Assembly: GCA_048201935.1 (NCBI GenBank)
Contig: DBFBGR010000023.1
Location: 1 to 51,080, forward strand
Length of the DNA stretch: 51,080 nt
Direction: 5' to 3'
DNA from: MGBC124762 sp048201935
Lineage (GTDB): Bacteria > Bacillota > Clostridia > Oscillospirales > Oscillospiraceae
Both the position numbers and the translations under genes were made by a program. A model generated the notes under the pieces. That model saw only the letters and a program-made list of their open reading frames with translations, did not search any database and was not told the origin of the DNA. Positions 16,711-25,311 of this stretch are shown piece by piece (position 1 is the first letter of the stretch; each line of letters opens with the position of its first letter).

Positions 16711-17548
16711 GGTCGGTCACCTCATTTTCAGCGTCCTCGGTCTCGGGCGGGGTCCACCGCGCCAGGGCGGCGGGGGTGTCCGCCCTCGTCAGCAAACACT
16801 TCGTCTGGGCCGTCAGGTAGAGCATATAGCCAAGGGTCACCAGGCTCTGAATGGTATCCCCAGCCTCCATCGCGTCCACCAGGGCTACCCCCAGGGCGGT
16901 AAGGCCCACGCCGCCCAGCCACAGCGTGAAGAGGGGCATAGGCTTTTCAAAGGAGAAGGCGGCGGTGGTGGCGCAGAAGACCACGGCGCACAGCCCGCCC
17001 AAAAAGGCGAAGAGGTAGCCCATAATTGCAGGCTCGGTGGCCCGGGCTTGGTAGGTGGCGATGAGCCACACGCAGCCGGCGTAGGCCGGTAGCAGCAGCG
17101 GCCAGGCGAAGCGGCCCGCGGCCTCCTCACGCTGGGCGTTGACCCAGCCCACCATGGCCGTCCCCACGCCGCCAAAAAGCATGGCCACGCTCATGGCGTT
17201 CTGGCTGAGGGGGGGCTCCAGCCCCCGGGACCAGTCCAGCAGTCCCACCACGCCGCCGGCCACCATCAGCGCCCCGGAGAGGACGTAGAGGACCAAAAGG
17301 CTCTTGTGGGGCAGAGAAAAGGCGTCCAGATAGCTCTCAAAAACTCGACCCTTGGCCGCCCAGCGGCCCAGAGCAAAAAAGCCTACCGCCGCCAGGGCGG
17401 TCAGTGCCAGCAGAAGGTAGGTGGACGGGTGGCCCGGGGTGAGCAGTCCGCCCTCCTCCCAGGCGGCCTGGCGCTGCCACAGCCGGCAGGCCATGGAGCC
17501 CAGCAGCGTCACCGCCAAAAGAGCGGCAAAGGCCCAGCGTTTTTTCAT
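16703..17548 (-). CDS. Polytopic membrane protein, unknown function
   Basis: A 281-residue product with about eight hydrophobic segments (near residues 5-25, 45-64, 86-110, 118-140, 148-170, 178-200, 208-230, 236-252) and a short acidic cytoplasmic tail (TPPETEDAENEVTDHE). I do not recognise a family and see no transporter or enzyme motif. ATG 17548 overlaps the ABC-F stop (ATGA) and its end overlaps metG by eight bases, so it is embedded in an ABC-F/membrane protein/metG operon. Confidence 0.85.
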   Translation of the reverse strand: MKKRWAFAALLAVTLLGSMACRLWQRQAAWEEGGLLTPGHPSTYLLLALTALAAVGFFALGRWAAKGRVFESYLDAFSLPHKSLLVLYVLSGALMVAGGVVGLLDWSRGLEPPLSQNAMSVAMLFGGVGTAMVGWVNAQREEAAGRFAWPLLLPAYAGCVWLIATYQARATEPAIMGYLFAFLGGLCAVVFCATTAAFSFEKPMPLFTLWLGGVGLTALGVALVDAMEAGDTIQSLVTLGYMLYLTAQTKCLLTRADTPAALARWTPPETEDAENEVTDHE

Positions 17549-19155
17549 CCCTGCGCCTCCTCTTGCTCTTTCCTCCAGGCAAGATAATCGTCGTAGTCCA
17601 TTCTCTTGTCGATGAAGGTGCCGTCGGGCAGGAACTCAAAGATGCGGTTGGCCACGGTGGACACCATCTGGTGGTCGTGGGTGGCGAAGAGCACGTTGCA
17701 GCCCACGGCCTCCAGGCCGTTGTTGACCGCGGCGATGGACTCCAGGTCCAGGTGGTTGGTGGGCTGGTCCAGCAGCAGCACGTTGGCCCCGGAGAGCATC
17801 ATCCGAGAGAGCATACACCGGACCTTCTCGCCGCCGGAAAGGACCTTCACGGCCTTGAAGATGTCGTCCCCGGAGAAGAGCATCCGGCCCAGAAAGCCCC
17901 GGAGATAGCTCTCGTGCTTGTCCTCGGAAAACTGGCGCAGCCAGTCCAAAATGCTGTCGTCGCAGTCCTTGAAGAAGGCGGTGTTGTCCTTGGGGAAGTA
18001 GGAAAAGGTGGCGGTCTGGCCCCACTTCACGCTGCCCTCGTCGGGCTCCAGCTCGCCCACCAAAATTTTGAACAGCGCCGTCTGGGCGTTCTCGTTCTCG
18101 CCCACGAAGGCGATCTTGTCGTTTTTGTTCACCACGAAGCTGACCTTGTCCAGCACCTTCACGCCGTCGATGGTCTTGGACACGTCGGTGACGAAGAGGA
18201 TGTCCTTGCCCACCTCCCGGTCAGGGGAGAAGCCCACCCAGGGATAGCGGCGGCTGGAGGCCGGGATCTCGTCCATGGTCAGCTTCTCCAGCAGCTTTCT
18301 GCGAGAGGTGGCCTGCTTGGATTTGCTCTTATTGGCGGCGAAGCGGGAGATGAACTCCTTGAGCTCGGCGGCCTTCTCCTCGTTCTTCTTGGCCTGGTTC
18401 TTCATCAGGTTCTGCATGAGCTGGGACGCGTCGTACCAGAAGTCGTAGTTGCCCACGTACATCTTGATCTTGCCGTAGTCGATGTCCACGATGTGGGTAC
18501 ACACGGTGTTGAGGAAGTGCCGGTCATGGCTGACCACGATCACAGTGCCCTCGAAGTCCAGCAAAAAGTCCTCCAGCCAGTTGATGGCGTTGATGTCCAG
18601 GTTGTTCGTCGGCTCGTCCAGCAGCAAAATGTCCGGCGCGCCGAAAAGGGCCTGGGCCAGCAACACCTTCACCTTCAGCCGGGGGTCCAGGCTGGCCATC
18701 TCGGTCTCGTGGAACTGGGTCCCTACGCCAAGGCCCTGGAGAATGCGCGACGCGTCCGATTCAGCCTCGTAGCCCCCCAGCTCGGCGTATTCGGCCTGGA
18801 GGTCGGCGGCCCGAAGGCCGTCTTCGTCGGTGAAGTCCTCCTTTTCGTAGAGGGCGTTCATCTCCTTGCCGATATCGTAGAGGTGCCGGTTGCCCATGAT
18901 GACCGTGTCCATCACGCTAAAAGCGTCAAAGGCGTTCTGGTCCTGGCGCAGGATGGACATGCGGACCTTGGGATCCACGCTGACGCTGCCCGAGGTGGGC
19001 TCCAGCTCTCCCTCCAAAATTTTCAGGAAGGTGGACTTGCCCGCGCCGTTGGCGCCGATGATGCCGTAGCAGTTGCCCTGGACGAACTGCAGCTCCACGT
19101 TTTTGAACAGGTAGGACCCTCCGTACTGGAGGGACAGGTCGGAAACAGTGATCAT
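17545..19155 (-). CDS. ABC-F family ATPase (YkpA/YbiT-like) with one degenerate ATP site
   Basis: Soluble two-cassette ABC protein thought to act on the ribosome. Cassette 1 has canonical Walker A GANGAGKST and Walker B LLLDEPTNNLD, but its signature is SLDPRLKVK instead of LSGGQ. Cassette 2 has a degenerate Walker A (GENENAQTAL, no Lys), Walker B LLLDQPTNHLD with Gln for the catalytic Glu, and a canonical LSGGEKVR. Hence the site formed by Walker A1/B1 and signature 2 is intact, while the site formed by Walker A2/B2 and signature 1 is lost. The linker between cassettes is charged and coiled. ATG 19155 (AAGGAG seven bases upstream) is preferred to TTG 19161. Not an obvious antibiotic-resistance subtype. 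Confidence 0.93.
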   Translation of the reverse strand: MITVSDLSLQYGGSYLFKNVELQFVQGNCYGIIGANGAGKSTFLKILEGELEPTSGSVSVDPKVRMSILRQDQNAFDAFSVMDTVIMGNRHLYDIGKEMNALYEKEDFTDEDGLRAADLQAEYAELGGYEAESDASRILQGLGVGTQFHETEMASLDPRLKVKVLLAQALFGAPDILLLDEPTNNLDINAINWLEDFLLDFEGTVIVVSHDRHFLNTVCTHIVDIDYGKIKMYVGNYDFWYDASQLMQNLMKNQAKKNEEKAAELKEFISRFAANKSKSKQATSRRKLLEKLTMDEIPASSRRYPWVGFSPDREVGKDILFVTDVSKTIDGVKVLDKVSFVVNKNDKIAFVGENENAQTALFKILVGELEPDEGSVKWGQTATFSYFPKDNTAFFKDCDDSILDWLRQFSEDKHESYLRGFLGRMLFSGDDIFKAVKVLSGGEKVRCMLSRMMLSGANVLLLDQPTNHLDLESIAAVNNGLEAVGCNVLFATHDHQMVSTVANRIFEFLPDGTFIDKRMDYDDYLAWRKEQEEAQG

Positions 19156-19197
19156 AGCCAAACTCCTTGAAATACATAAATATCCACATTAGAGCTT

Positions 19198-19226
19198 ATT
19201 ATACTACAACTATAAAAAGAATACAA
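19198..19226 (-). promoter_or_regulatory. Promoter of the ABC-F/metG/gyrA operon
   Basis: Minus strand: TTGTAT (19226-19221), 17 bases, perfect TATAAT (19203-19198), about 43 bases upstream of the ABC-F start and directly after the ricT terminator. Confidence 0.8.
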
Positions 19227-19250
19227 GGGAGTTGAGGAAAAAATGGCCAC

Positions 19251-19288
19251 AAAAAAAGAGACAGCGCAAGGCTTTGCGCTGTCTCTTT
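19251..19288 (-). terminator. ricT terminator
   Basis: Perfect 15-base stem (19255-19269 with 19274-19288, core GAGACAGCGCAA), short loop, then seven T on the minus strand, three bases after the ricT stop codon. Confidence 0.93.
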
Positions 19289-19290
19289 CG

Positions 19291-20481
19291 TCATGCCTGA
19301 CTGCCGCTCTGGCCGCCTCCTTGACCGCCGCCTCTGCGTCTGCGGCGGTGGTTGCGGCTCTGGCCGCCGCCCTGGCCCTGAGCCTTTTGTCCGCCCTCGG
19401 CCTTGGGCTGGGCGGGCTTGGCCTGGCCCTGACCGCCGCCGCGGCGGCTTCTGTTCGTGCCGGGATGGCTGGGCTTGCGGGTGGGGGTGCGCTTGGGCTG
19501 CTCGGCCAGCAGGGCCTCCAGCTTCTCGGCCAGACCGCCCTTGGGCTCGCTGGAGAGCTTGCGCTCGGCCTCGGGGGGGATATACCGGAGCTTCTCCAGC
19601 TCCTCCTTGGGCGGGGCCACGTAGTCCTCGGGCCGCTTGCCCTTGCCCGAGCGGATGACCCGGATCTCCTGGTTATAGTAGGTCTTGGGCTGCTCCTCGC
19701 CGCCCTCGATGCGGACCTTCACCTTCTCGCGCAGAAAGTTCACGTCGCTGACGGTGCCGGGGCCGTCGGGGGTCTCCACAAAGGATTCCTTCTTGGGACA
19801 GCGCTTCACCGCGTCCTCATAGGCCCCCTGCTCGTACTTGAGGCAGCACATCAGCCGCCCGCAGGAGCCGGAAATTTTCGTGGGGTTCAGCGACAAGGAC
19901 TGGGTCTTGGCCATCTTGATGCTGACGGGCTGGAACTTGTCCAAAAACCGGCAGCAGCAGTAGGGCTGGCCGCAGATGCCAATGCCGCCCAGCATCTTGG
20001 TCTCATCCCGTACGCCGATCTGCCTGAGTTCGATTCGGGCGTGAAAGACCGAGGCCAGCTCCTTGACAAGCTCCCTGAAATCCACCCGGTTCTCGGCGGT
20101 GAAGTAGAACAGGATCTTGCCACCGTCGGCGGAGATGTCGGCCTTGACCACGCTCATCTCCAGCCCACGCTGGGCCACCATCTCCTTGCACTTGGCCAGG
20201 GCCTGGCGCTCCTTTTTGCGCTCCTCCTCGCTCTTGACCCGGCTCTTGGGAGGCTGGGGCTTGGGCTTGTCCGCGTCGGTGGCCAGGCGCAGCACAGGCC
20301 GCAGGGGAGACAGCAGCGCGGTCTCGTCCACCTCATGGTTGCCCTGGGTACACACGGCGTACTCCGGTCCCTTGGGGGTGGAGACGATAACGCCCTGGCC
20401 CGGGGCCACCTCCAGCTCGCCGGGGTTGAAGGAGTACTCCTTGCCTCCGGGCTTAAAGCGGGCATTGATCACCGTTGTCAT
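19291..20481 (-). CDS. ricT: PSP1-domain protein RicT (YaaT)
   Basis: Subunit of the RicAFT (Y-) complex, which in Bacillus promotes RNase Y-dependent mRNA maturation and affects phosphorelay. The PSP1 domain spans about residues 60-270, with cysteine-rich segments GGIGICGQPYCCCRFLDKF and GSCGRLMCCLKYEQ that match the Fe-S-linked cysteines of the family. The C-terminal ~100 residues are a low-complexity Gly/Gln/Arg-rich tail with a run of five Arg, which is longer and more RNA-binding-like than Bacillus YaaT. The neighbours holB, darA and a YaaO-like decarboxylase preserve the Bacillus order. Confidence 0.94.
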   Translation of the reverse strand: MTTVINARFKPGGKEYSFNPGELEVAPGQGVIVSTPKGPEYAVCTQGNHEVDETALLSPLRPVLRLATDADKPKPQPPKSRVKSEEERKKERQALAKCKEMVAQRGLEMSVVKADISADGGKILFYFTAENRVDFRELVKELASVFHARIELRQIGVRDETKMLGGIGICGQPYCCCRFLDKFQPVSIKMAKTQSLSLNPTKISGSCGRLMCCLKYEQGAYEDAVKRCPKKESFVETPDGPGTVSDVNFLREKVKVRIEGGEEQPKTYYNQEIRVIRSGKGKRPEDYVAPPKEELEKLRYIPPEAERKLSSEPKGGLAEKLEALLAEQPKRTPTRKPSHPGTNRSRRGGGQGQAKPAQPKAEGGQKAQGQGGGQSRNHRRRRRGGGQGGGQSGSQA

Positions 20482-20538
20482 ACTAAAAACACCTCTTTTA
20501 TACTAAGGGCCTGAGTTTTATTAGGACTGGGCCTTTTA

Positions 20539-21312
20539 CTAAGCTTGGGCCCAGAGCCGGCCCCACAGCACCCCCAGATTTCCGCTGGGGGCGGCGGCCA
20601 AAAGCTCCTCCAAGCACCGCGCCAGCGCCACCGCCTTGGCGGTGGTCTTCGGCGTGCGGTAGGTCAAAAGGGCCCTTCGGGTCTCCTGCCACAGGGGGAT
20701 GACCTCTTCCCGCTTGGCCTTTTCCCAGGCCACGCACCAGCTCACCCTCCGCCAGGGGTCGTCCCCCAGCAGCAGCCCCGCCAGCTCCCCGGCCTTGCGC
20801 TCCAGCTCCGGGTCGGTCTGGCCCTGGGCCAGGATGTTCACCTGCTGGCACCGGGAGCGGATGGTGGGCAGCAGCGCCGAGGGATTGGGGGACAGGAGCA
20901 AAAACACGGCGTAGGCCGGGCCCTCCTCCAGCACCTTCAAAAAAGCGTTCTGGGCCTCGTCGTTCATCTGCCAGGCCCGGCGGAGGAGATAGACCTTTCG
21001 CGGGGCCTCGTTGGGCCGGACGTAGGCCTCGGCGCGAATTTTCCGGACCTGCTCCACGGTGAACTGGGTCTTGTCCGGCAGCTTTTCCACGATCTGGAGG
21101 TCGGGGTGGACCAGCTTGTCCACCTTCCGGCAGGACTTACACGCCCCGCAGGGCCGCTCCTCGCCGGGCCCTTCGCATAAGAGGGCGGCGGCTAAAGCCA
21201 GGGCGGGGGCTTCCAGGGCCTGGTCGTCGGCGCCGGTGAAGAGGTAGGCGTTGACCAGCCGTCCCGCTTGCACCTGCCCGGCCAGGGCGGGCGGCAGCGT
21301 AAACATGCTCAT
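20539..21312 (-). CDS. holB: DNA polymerase III delta' subunit
   Basis: Clamp-loader subunit of 257 residues. The N-terminal AAA-like domain has a degenerate P-loop region (YLFTGADDQ), a zinc-binding set of Cys in CEGPGEERPCGACKSC, and sensor region FLLLSPNPSALLPTIRSRCQ, typical of delta'. The product is shorter than Bacillus HolB (about 330), missing part of the C-terminal collar domain. ATG 21312 overlaps the darA stop by four bases. Its position between darA and ricT is the conserved Firmicute arrangement. A 57-base gap to ricT contains no clear terminator. Confidence 0.9.
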   Translation of the reverse strand: MSMFTLPPALAGQVQAGRLVNAYLFTGADDQALEAPALALAAALLCEGPGEERPCGACKSCRKVDKLVHPDLQIVEKLPDKTQFTVEQVRKIRAEAYVRPNEAPRKVYLLRRAWQMNDEAQNAFLKVLEEGPAYAVFLLLSPNPSALLPTIRSRCQQVNILAQGQTDPELERKAGELAGLLLGDDPWRRVSWCVAWEKAKREEVIPLWQETRRALLTYRTPKTTAKAVALARCLEELLAAAPSGNLGVLWGRLWAQA

Positions 21313-21632
21313 ACCCGCTCGAAGTGCTCGATGTCCACCACGAAGATGGTGGCCCCGCCCACGGTGACCTCCATGGGGGCGGCGGGGTAGTATTCATAGC
21401 CGATGTCCAAGCCCGAGGGCACGCTCTGCCGCCGGGCGTGGGACTGGGCCTTGATCACGTCCACCGCGTCCTGGAGCCGGGCCTCGTCCACCCCCACCAG
21501 CACCGTCTCGTTCCCCGCGCGCAAAAAGCCGCCGGTGGTGGCCAGACGCGTGGAGGTAAAACCCGCCTGGGTCAGGGCCCGGGTCACAGGCCCCGCGTCC
21601 TCCCGGCTGACGATGGCGATGATGAGCTTCAT
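21309..21632 (-). CDS. darA: Cyclic-di-AMP receptor DarA (PII-like, YaaQ/PstA)
   Basis: A 107-residue PII-like protein. The start MKLIIAIVSREDAG, the T-loop region RLATTGGFLRAGNETVLVGV and the end VGGATIFVVDIEHFERV match the DarA family, which binds c-di-AMP as a trimer. Output is unknown in the family. It overlaps both the decarboxylase stop (ATGA) and the holB start, so it is tightly coupled. tmk and yaaR, which flank it in Bacillus, are absent here. Confidence 0.95.
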   Translation of the reverse strand: MKLIIAIVSREDAGPVTRALTQAGFTSTRLATTGGFLRAGNETVLVGVDEARLQDAVDVIKAQSHARRQSVPSGLDIGYEYYPAAPMEVTVGGATIFVVDIEHFERV

Positions 21633-22978
21633 CCTTCTCCCTCCTCCAAGGGGTCGATAAACACTTCCTCGTATACATTATAGCCCAATTCCCGCAAATA
21701 GGCCAGACTTTTTTTCGTGATGCGCTCTCCCGGGGCGATGACGGGCACCCCCGGCGGGTAGGGGGCCACCTGCTGCAGGCAGGTCCGGCCCACGCTGTCG
21801 CAAAGCGCCGCCAGCGTCCGGGGCCGGGTCAGGGCCTGGGCGGGGGTCAGCACCACCTCCGGGCCCCCGGGCAGGGGCGGCGGGGCCATGGGCGCGTCGA
21901 AGACCCCGGGCCAGACGGTGGGGAGCTGTCGAAGTTTGTCGAAAAGCCGCTCCACGTCGGCTTCGGTGTTGGACGGGCTCAGCAAAAAGACCACGTAGTC
22001 CCGGTCGGCCATCTCGGGAAAGACGTTTTGCCGCTCCAGCCAGCTCTTGACGGCAAAGCCGTCGGCGGCCAGGGCGTTCACCGCCAGCACAAAGCGCAGC
22101 GGGTCATAGTCCCCGCCCTCGGGCTGGGGCAGATGGGGAAACTCCTCCCGGAGGGCCCGGTGGGCCCGGATGGCCCAGTCCATGTTGGCCCGGCCCCGCT
22201 TGCTCTCCAAAAAGGCCCGGGCGTAGTCCAGCGAGGCCAGGATGGGAAAGGAGGGCGACGACGTGCCGCACACCGAGGCCGCCCAGCGAAGCTCCCTGGG
22301 GGTAAAGGCTGGACCGGCAAACAGCAGCGCCCCCTGGCCGTAGGCCGCCATAGTCTTGTGGGCGGAGGTCACCACCAGGTCCGCCCCCTTGCAGGGCTCG
22401 CCTCCGATGAAGGGCAGGTGGGCCCCGTGGGCCGCGTCCACGATGAGCTTGGCCCCGTGGCGGTGGGCGATATCCGCAATGGCGGGGACATCGGACAACA
22501 CGCCGTAATAGGTGGGCGAGGTAATACAGACGGTTTTAATGGTGTCGTCCAGCTCCAACGCCGCCTCCACCGCCCTGGGGTCCAGCGGATTTACCTGCTG
22601 GCGGCAGAGGTAGCTGGGCTCCAGGTCGTAGAGCCCCAGGGCGTTATAGACCGAGCGGTGGCAGCCCCGGTCCACCAAGATCCTCTTGCCGCCCTGGGCG
22701 CACAGCAGCACAGCGGCGTGGAGACCCTGGGTGGAGCCGCCGGTCAAAAACTGGCAGCAGTCGAAGCGCCAAAGGTCGGCCCAAAGCCTCTCGGCCTCTT
22801 CGATGGCGTCGCCGCCCACGTAGAGGTCGCCGGTGTCGGGCAGCTCGGTCACGTCCAGCGCGGCCACGCTGGCCATGCCCTCCAGCTCCTTCATCCGGCC
22901 CTTGTGGCCGGGCATGTGGAAGGGCGCGGAGCCCAGGCGGATGTGGTCCAAAAGAGCGTCTAAAAGGGGTGTGTTCAC
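21629..22978 (-). CDS. PLP-dependent Orn/Lys/Arg decarboxylase family protein (YaaO/SpeA-like)
   Basis: A 449-residue fold-type I PLP enzyme. The family start is APFHMPGHKGRM, the PLP-binding lysine is in TSAHKTMAAYGQGA (about 225), the cofactor Asp/His lie in LIVDAAHGAHLPF, and the C-terminus has the small Orn/Lys/Arg C domain (PYPPGVPVIAPGE). Likely arginine or lysine decarboxylation for polyamines; YaaO's real substrate is not settled. A GTG start at 22978 has GGAG about 11 bases upstream. It heads the decarboxylase-darA-holB-ricT operon after the jag terminator. Confidence 0.92.
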   Translation of the reverse strand: MNTPLLDALLDHIRLGSAPFHMPGHKGRMKELEGMASVAALDVTELPDTGDLYVGGDAIEEAERLWADLWRFDCCQFLTGGSTQGLHAAVLLCAQGGKRILVDRGCHRSVYNALGLYDLEPSYLCRQQVNPLDPRAVEAALELDDTIKTVCITSPTYYGVLSDVPAIADIAHRHGAKLIVDAAHGAHLPFIGGEPCKGADLVVTSAHKTMAAYGQGALLFAGPAFTPRELRWAASVCGTSSPSFPILASLDYARAFLESKRGRANMDWAIRAHRALREEFPHLPQPEGGDYDPLRFVLAVNALAADGFAVKSWLERQNVFPEMADRDYVVFLLSPSNTEADVERLFDKLRQLPTVWPGVFDAPMAPPPLPGGPEVVLTPAQALTRPRTLAALCDSVGRTCLQQVAPYPPGVPVIAPGERITKKSLAYLRELGYNVYEEVFIDPLEEGEG

Positions 22979-22999
22979 GTCGACAAGGTCTCCTCTCTG

Positions 23000-23042
23000 C
23001 GGATAAAAGAACCGGGGCTGGGCATCAAGACCCGGCCCCGGT
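23000..23042 (-). terminator. jag/khpB terminator
   Basis: Minus strand stem ACCGGGGCCGGG with CCCAGCCCCGGT (one mismatch), then TTCTTTTAT. It is 16 bases past the jag stop and separates the rpmH-jag operon from the decarboxylase operon. Confidence 0.8.
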
Positions 23043-23057
23043 CAGGGTGTCTCTCTC

Positions 23058-23867
23058 TTATTCCTCGTCCCAGCTCTCACCGGTAGCGCCCTCGCCTTCC
23101 TCGTAAACGATGACGGTGCGGCGGTTGGGGTCGGCTCCCACGGAGTGGGTGGAGATGTGGGGGTAGTCCTGGAGCGCGGTGTGGACCACGTGGCGCTCGT
23201 AGGCGTTCATGGGCTCCAGGGTGATGGAGCGCTGAAGGCGGATGGCCTTCTCCGCCTGGCGGCGGGCCATCGCGGCCAGGGACTCCTCCCGGCGGGCCCG
23301 GTAGCCCTCCGCGTCCAGGTGGACCCGGATGCGCTCGCGGCGGCCCTTGTTGACGGCGTAGCCGGTGAGCTGCTGGATGGCGTCCAACGTGTCTCCCCGA
23401 CGGCCAATGATCCGGCCCAGGTCGTCGCCCTCCAAGCGGACCTCGTAGGCTCCCCGCTCGGAGAGCTCCACGGTGATGTCGCACTCCATCTCCATGTGCT
23501 GCAAAAGCCCGGTCAAAAAGGCGGTGATGGCCTGGGACGCGTCGTCGTCCACGGGGTGGGTGGGCTCGGGTTCCAGCACGGGCTTGGGCTGGGGCTTTTC
23601 GACGTTTTTCGCCGCCTTGGGGGCCTCGTAGACCACCTTCTCGCTCTGGGCGGGGGTATCGGCGGCGACGGTCTCCTCAGGCTCGTCGTCGGGCCCCTCA
23701 TAGGCCACCCGGACCTTGGCGGGGGTGGAGCCGATGCCCAAAAAGCCGGTCTTGGCCCGGTCCACGATCTCCACGGACACGTCGTCCCGGTCCAGGCCCA
23801 ACTGGGCCAGGGCGGCCTCGATGGCGGCCTGCTCGGTCTTGCCGGTGACTTCCAGATATTTCGTCAT
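23058..23867 (-). CDS. khpB: RNA-binding protein KhpB/Jag (Jag-N, KH, R3H)
   Basis: RNA chaperone-like protein linked to cell-length control in Firmicutes. In 269 residues: the Jag-N domain (about 1-52, FLGIGSTPAKVRV), a Pro/Glu-rich linker, a KH domain with GRIIGRRGDTLDAIQ (about 155) and an R3H domain whose Arg-x3-His is visible in ERHVVHTAL. The end is acidic. It starts one base after yidC stops, in the normal yidC-jag pairing. Confidence 0.96.
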   Translation of the reverse strand: MTKYLEVTGKTEQAAIEAALAQLGLDRDDVSVEIVDRAKTGFLGIGSTPAKVRVAYEGPDDEPEETVAADTPAQSEKVVYEAPKAAKNVEKPQPKPVLEPEPTHPVDDDASQAITAFLTGLLQHMEMECDITVELSERGAYEVRLEGDDLGRIIGRRGDTLDAIQQLTGYAVNKGRRERIRVHLDAEGYRARREESLAAMARRQAEKAIRLQRSITLEPMNAYERHVVHTALQDYPHISTHSVGADPNRRTVIVYEEGEGATGESWDEE

Positions 23868-23868
23868 A

Positions 23869-25299
23869 TCACTCGTCCTCCTCGGTCTTGTCTTCCGCGG
23901 CGGGGTCGTCGATGGCGGCGGCCAGGGCCTCCGCCTCAGCCTCCGCGTCGGCCAGAGCCTCCTGGGCTCTCTCCTCGTCCAGTTGCCCGATGGACTGCTC
24001 CAGCTCCTCGGCGCTCTTGCCCTGGAACTGCTCCATCTCGGCGGCCACCTGGGCGGTCACGTCGGCCTCCAACTGAGCCTCGGCCCGCTTTTCATCCTTG
24101 GCGGCCCGGGCCTTCTCGATGGCGTCCTCGTCCACCACGGCGTTGGGGTCACGGTACTCGGTGACGCCGCCGAAGCGGTCGGGGTCGTAGGCCCGGCCCC
24201 GGGCGTAGGCCCGAATGCCCACCCGGGAGGCGGTCACGTCCACCCCGGGGGTCTTGTCCTTGTCCTTCTTCTTGCCCTTTTGCTTGCGCTCCTCGGCCCG
24301 CTTGGCACGCTCGGCGGAGAGGGCGGCGCGGCGGCGCTTCTCCTCCTCCTTGTCCAAAATGGCCTGCTTGCGGGCCTGCTCGGCGGCCTCCTCGTAGTCC
24401 TTCTTCAGCAGCTTGGCGCAGAGGAACTCCTGGAGCATAGAGAGCAGCGAGTTGACGATCCAGTAGATACAAAGGCCCGCGGGCATGATGAAGCCAAACC
24501 ACAGGCTCATCAGCGGCGAGAACACGTACATCATAAACCCGCCGCCCTGCTGCTGGGCGTTGGGGTTGGCCATGCGGTTGGTCTTCTGGCTGACAAAGCT
24601 CATCAGCAAGCTGAACCCCGCCGACACCCAGGGCAGCAGGTGGACCCCCACGTTGGACCAGTCGGTCCAGAACTGGAGCACCGGCTGCTTGGACAGGTCC
24701 ATCCACAGGAAGTTGAAGTCGATGGCGTAGAGGTTCTGGGCCTGCTGGCCCACGGTGGTGAGGATGGTCTGGAGGTCGGCCTCGCCGGCGAAGAGGTTCT
24801 GGGCCGCGCCCACCAGCCCGGAGCGGACGGTCTCCAGGTTCTCCGGGGTGATCATGGCCGCCAGGGGCAGCTGTCCATAGGCGGCGTTGGCGGCCAGGTC
24901 GAACTGGAGCACCTGGGCCACGGCCTGGACGGCGTACTCGCCCATGTTCATCATGTAGCTCAAGGGCTGACGGATGATGGAGTAGAGCGGGATCAGGAAC
25001 AGCAGCGGCAGGAAGGACCACAGACAGCCGCTCATGGGGTTGACGTTTTCCTTGGCGTAGAGCTTCTGGAGCTCCTCTTGCTGCTTTTGCTTGTTGTTGG
25101 CGTACTGCTTTTGGATGCGCTGGGCCTTGCCCTGGATGGCGGACATCTTCACCATGCTCCGCTTGCCCTTGAGCGAGAAGGGGAAGAGGATGACCTTCAC
25201 CACGATGGCGAAGAGGATCAACGCCAGACCGTAGTTGTTGGCGAAGAGATGGCAGAAGGTGGTGATCAGCCAGGAAAAGGGCGCGAGAATGATACCCAA
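23869..25299 (-). CDS. yidC: Membrane protein insertase YidC with long charged tail
   Basis: Inserts and folds membrane proteins. Core: N-terminal span near 20-38, the YidC/Oxa1 signature MSGCLWSFLPLLFLIPLYSI, then spans near 205-225, 245-265 and a last hairpin ending in ICIYW-like GLCIYWIVNSLLSM. The conserved Arg of the first core span appears as Lys (IVVKVILFPFS). After about residue 305 there is a tail of some 170 residues, first basic (KKKDKDK), then strongly acidic, much longer than in Bacillus SpoIIIJ. No lipobox is seen. The start is TTG 25299 with GGAGGG seven bases upstream. Confidence 0.95.
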   Translation of the reverse strand: MGIILAPFSWLITTFCHLFANNYGLALILFAIVVKVILFPFSLKGKRSMVKMSAIQGKAQRIQKQYANNKQKQQEELQKLYAKENVNPMSGCLWSFLPLLFLIPLYSIIRQPLSYMMNMGEYAVQAVAQVLQFDLAANAAYGQLPLAAMITPENLETVRSGLVGAAQNLFAGEADLQTILTTVGQQAQNLYAIDFNFLWMDLSKQPVLQFWTDWSNVGVHLLPWVSAGFSLLMSFVSQKTNRMANPNAQQQGGGFMMYVFSPLMSLWFGFIMPAGLCIYWIVNSLLSMLQEFLCAKLLKKDYEEAAEQARKQAILDKEEEKRRRAALSAERAKRAEERKQKGKKKDKDKTPGVDVTASRVGIRAYARGRAYDPDRFGGVTEYRDPNAVVDEDAIEKARAAKDEKRAEAQLEADVTAQVAAEMEQFQGKSAEELEQSIGQLDEERAQEALADAEAEAEALAAAIDDPAAEDKTEEDE

Positions 25300-25311
25300 T
25301 GGTATGCCCTC

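Noticed and set aside
17563..19170. 535-codon open frame opposite the ABC-F gene
   Set aside because: Composition artefact; the minus-strand gene shows complete ABC motifs.
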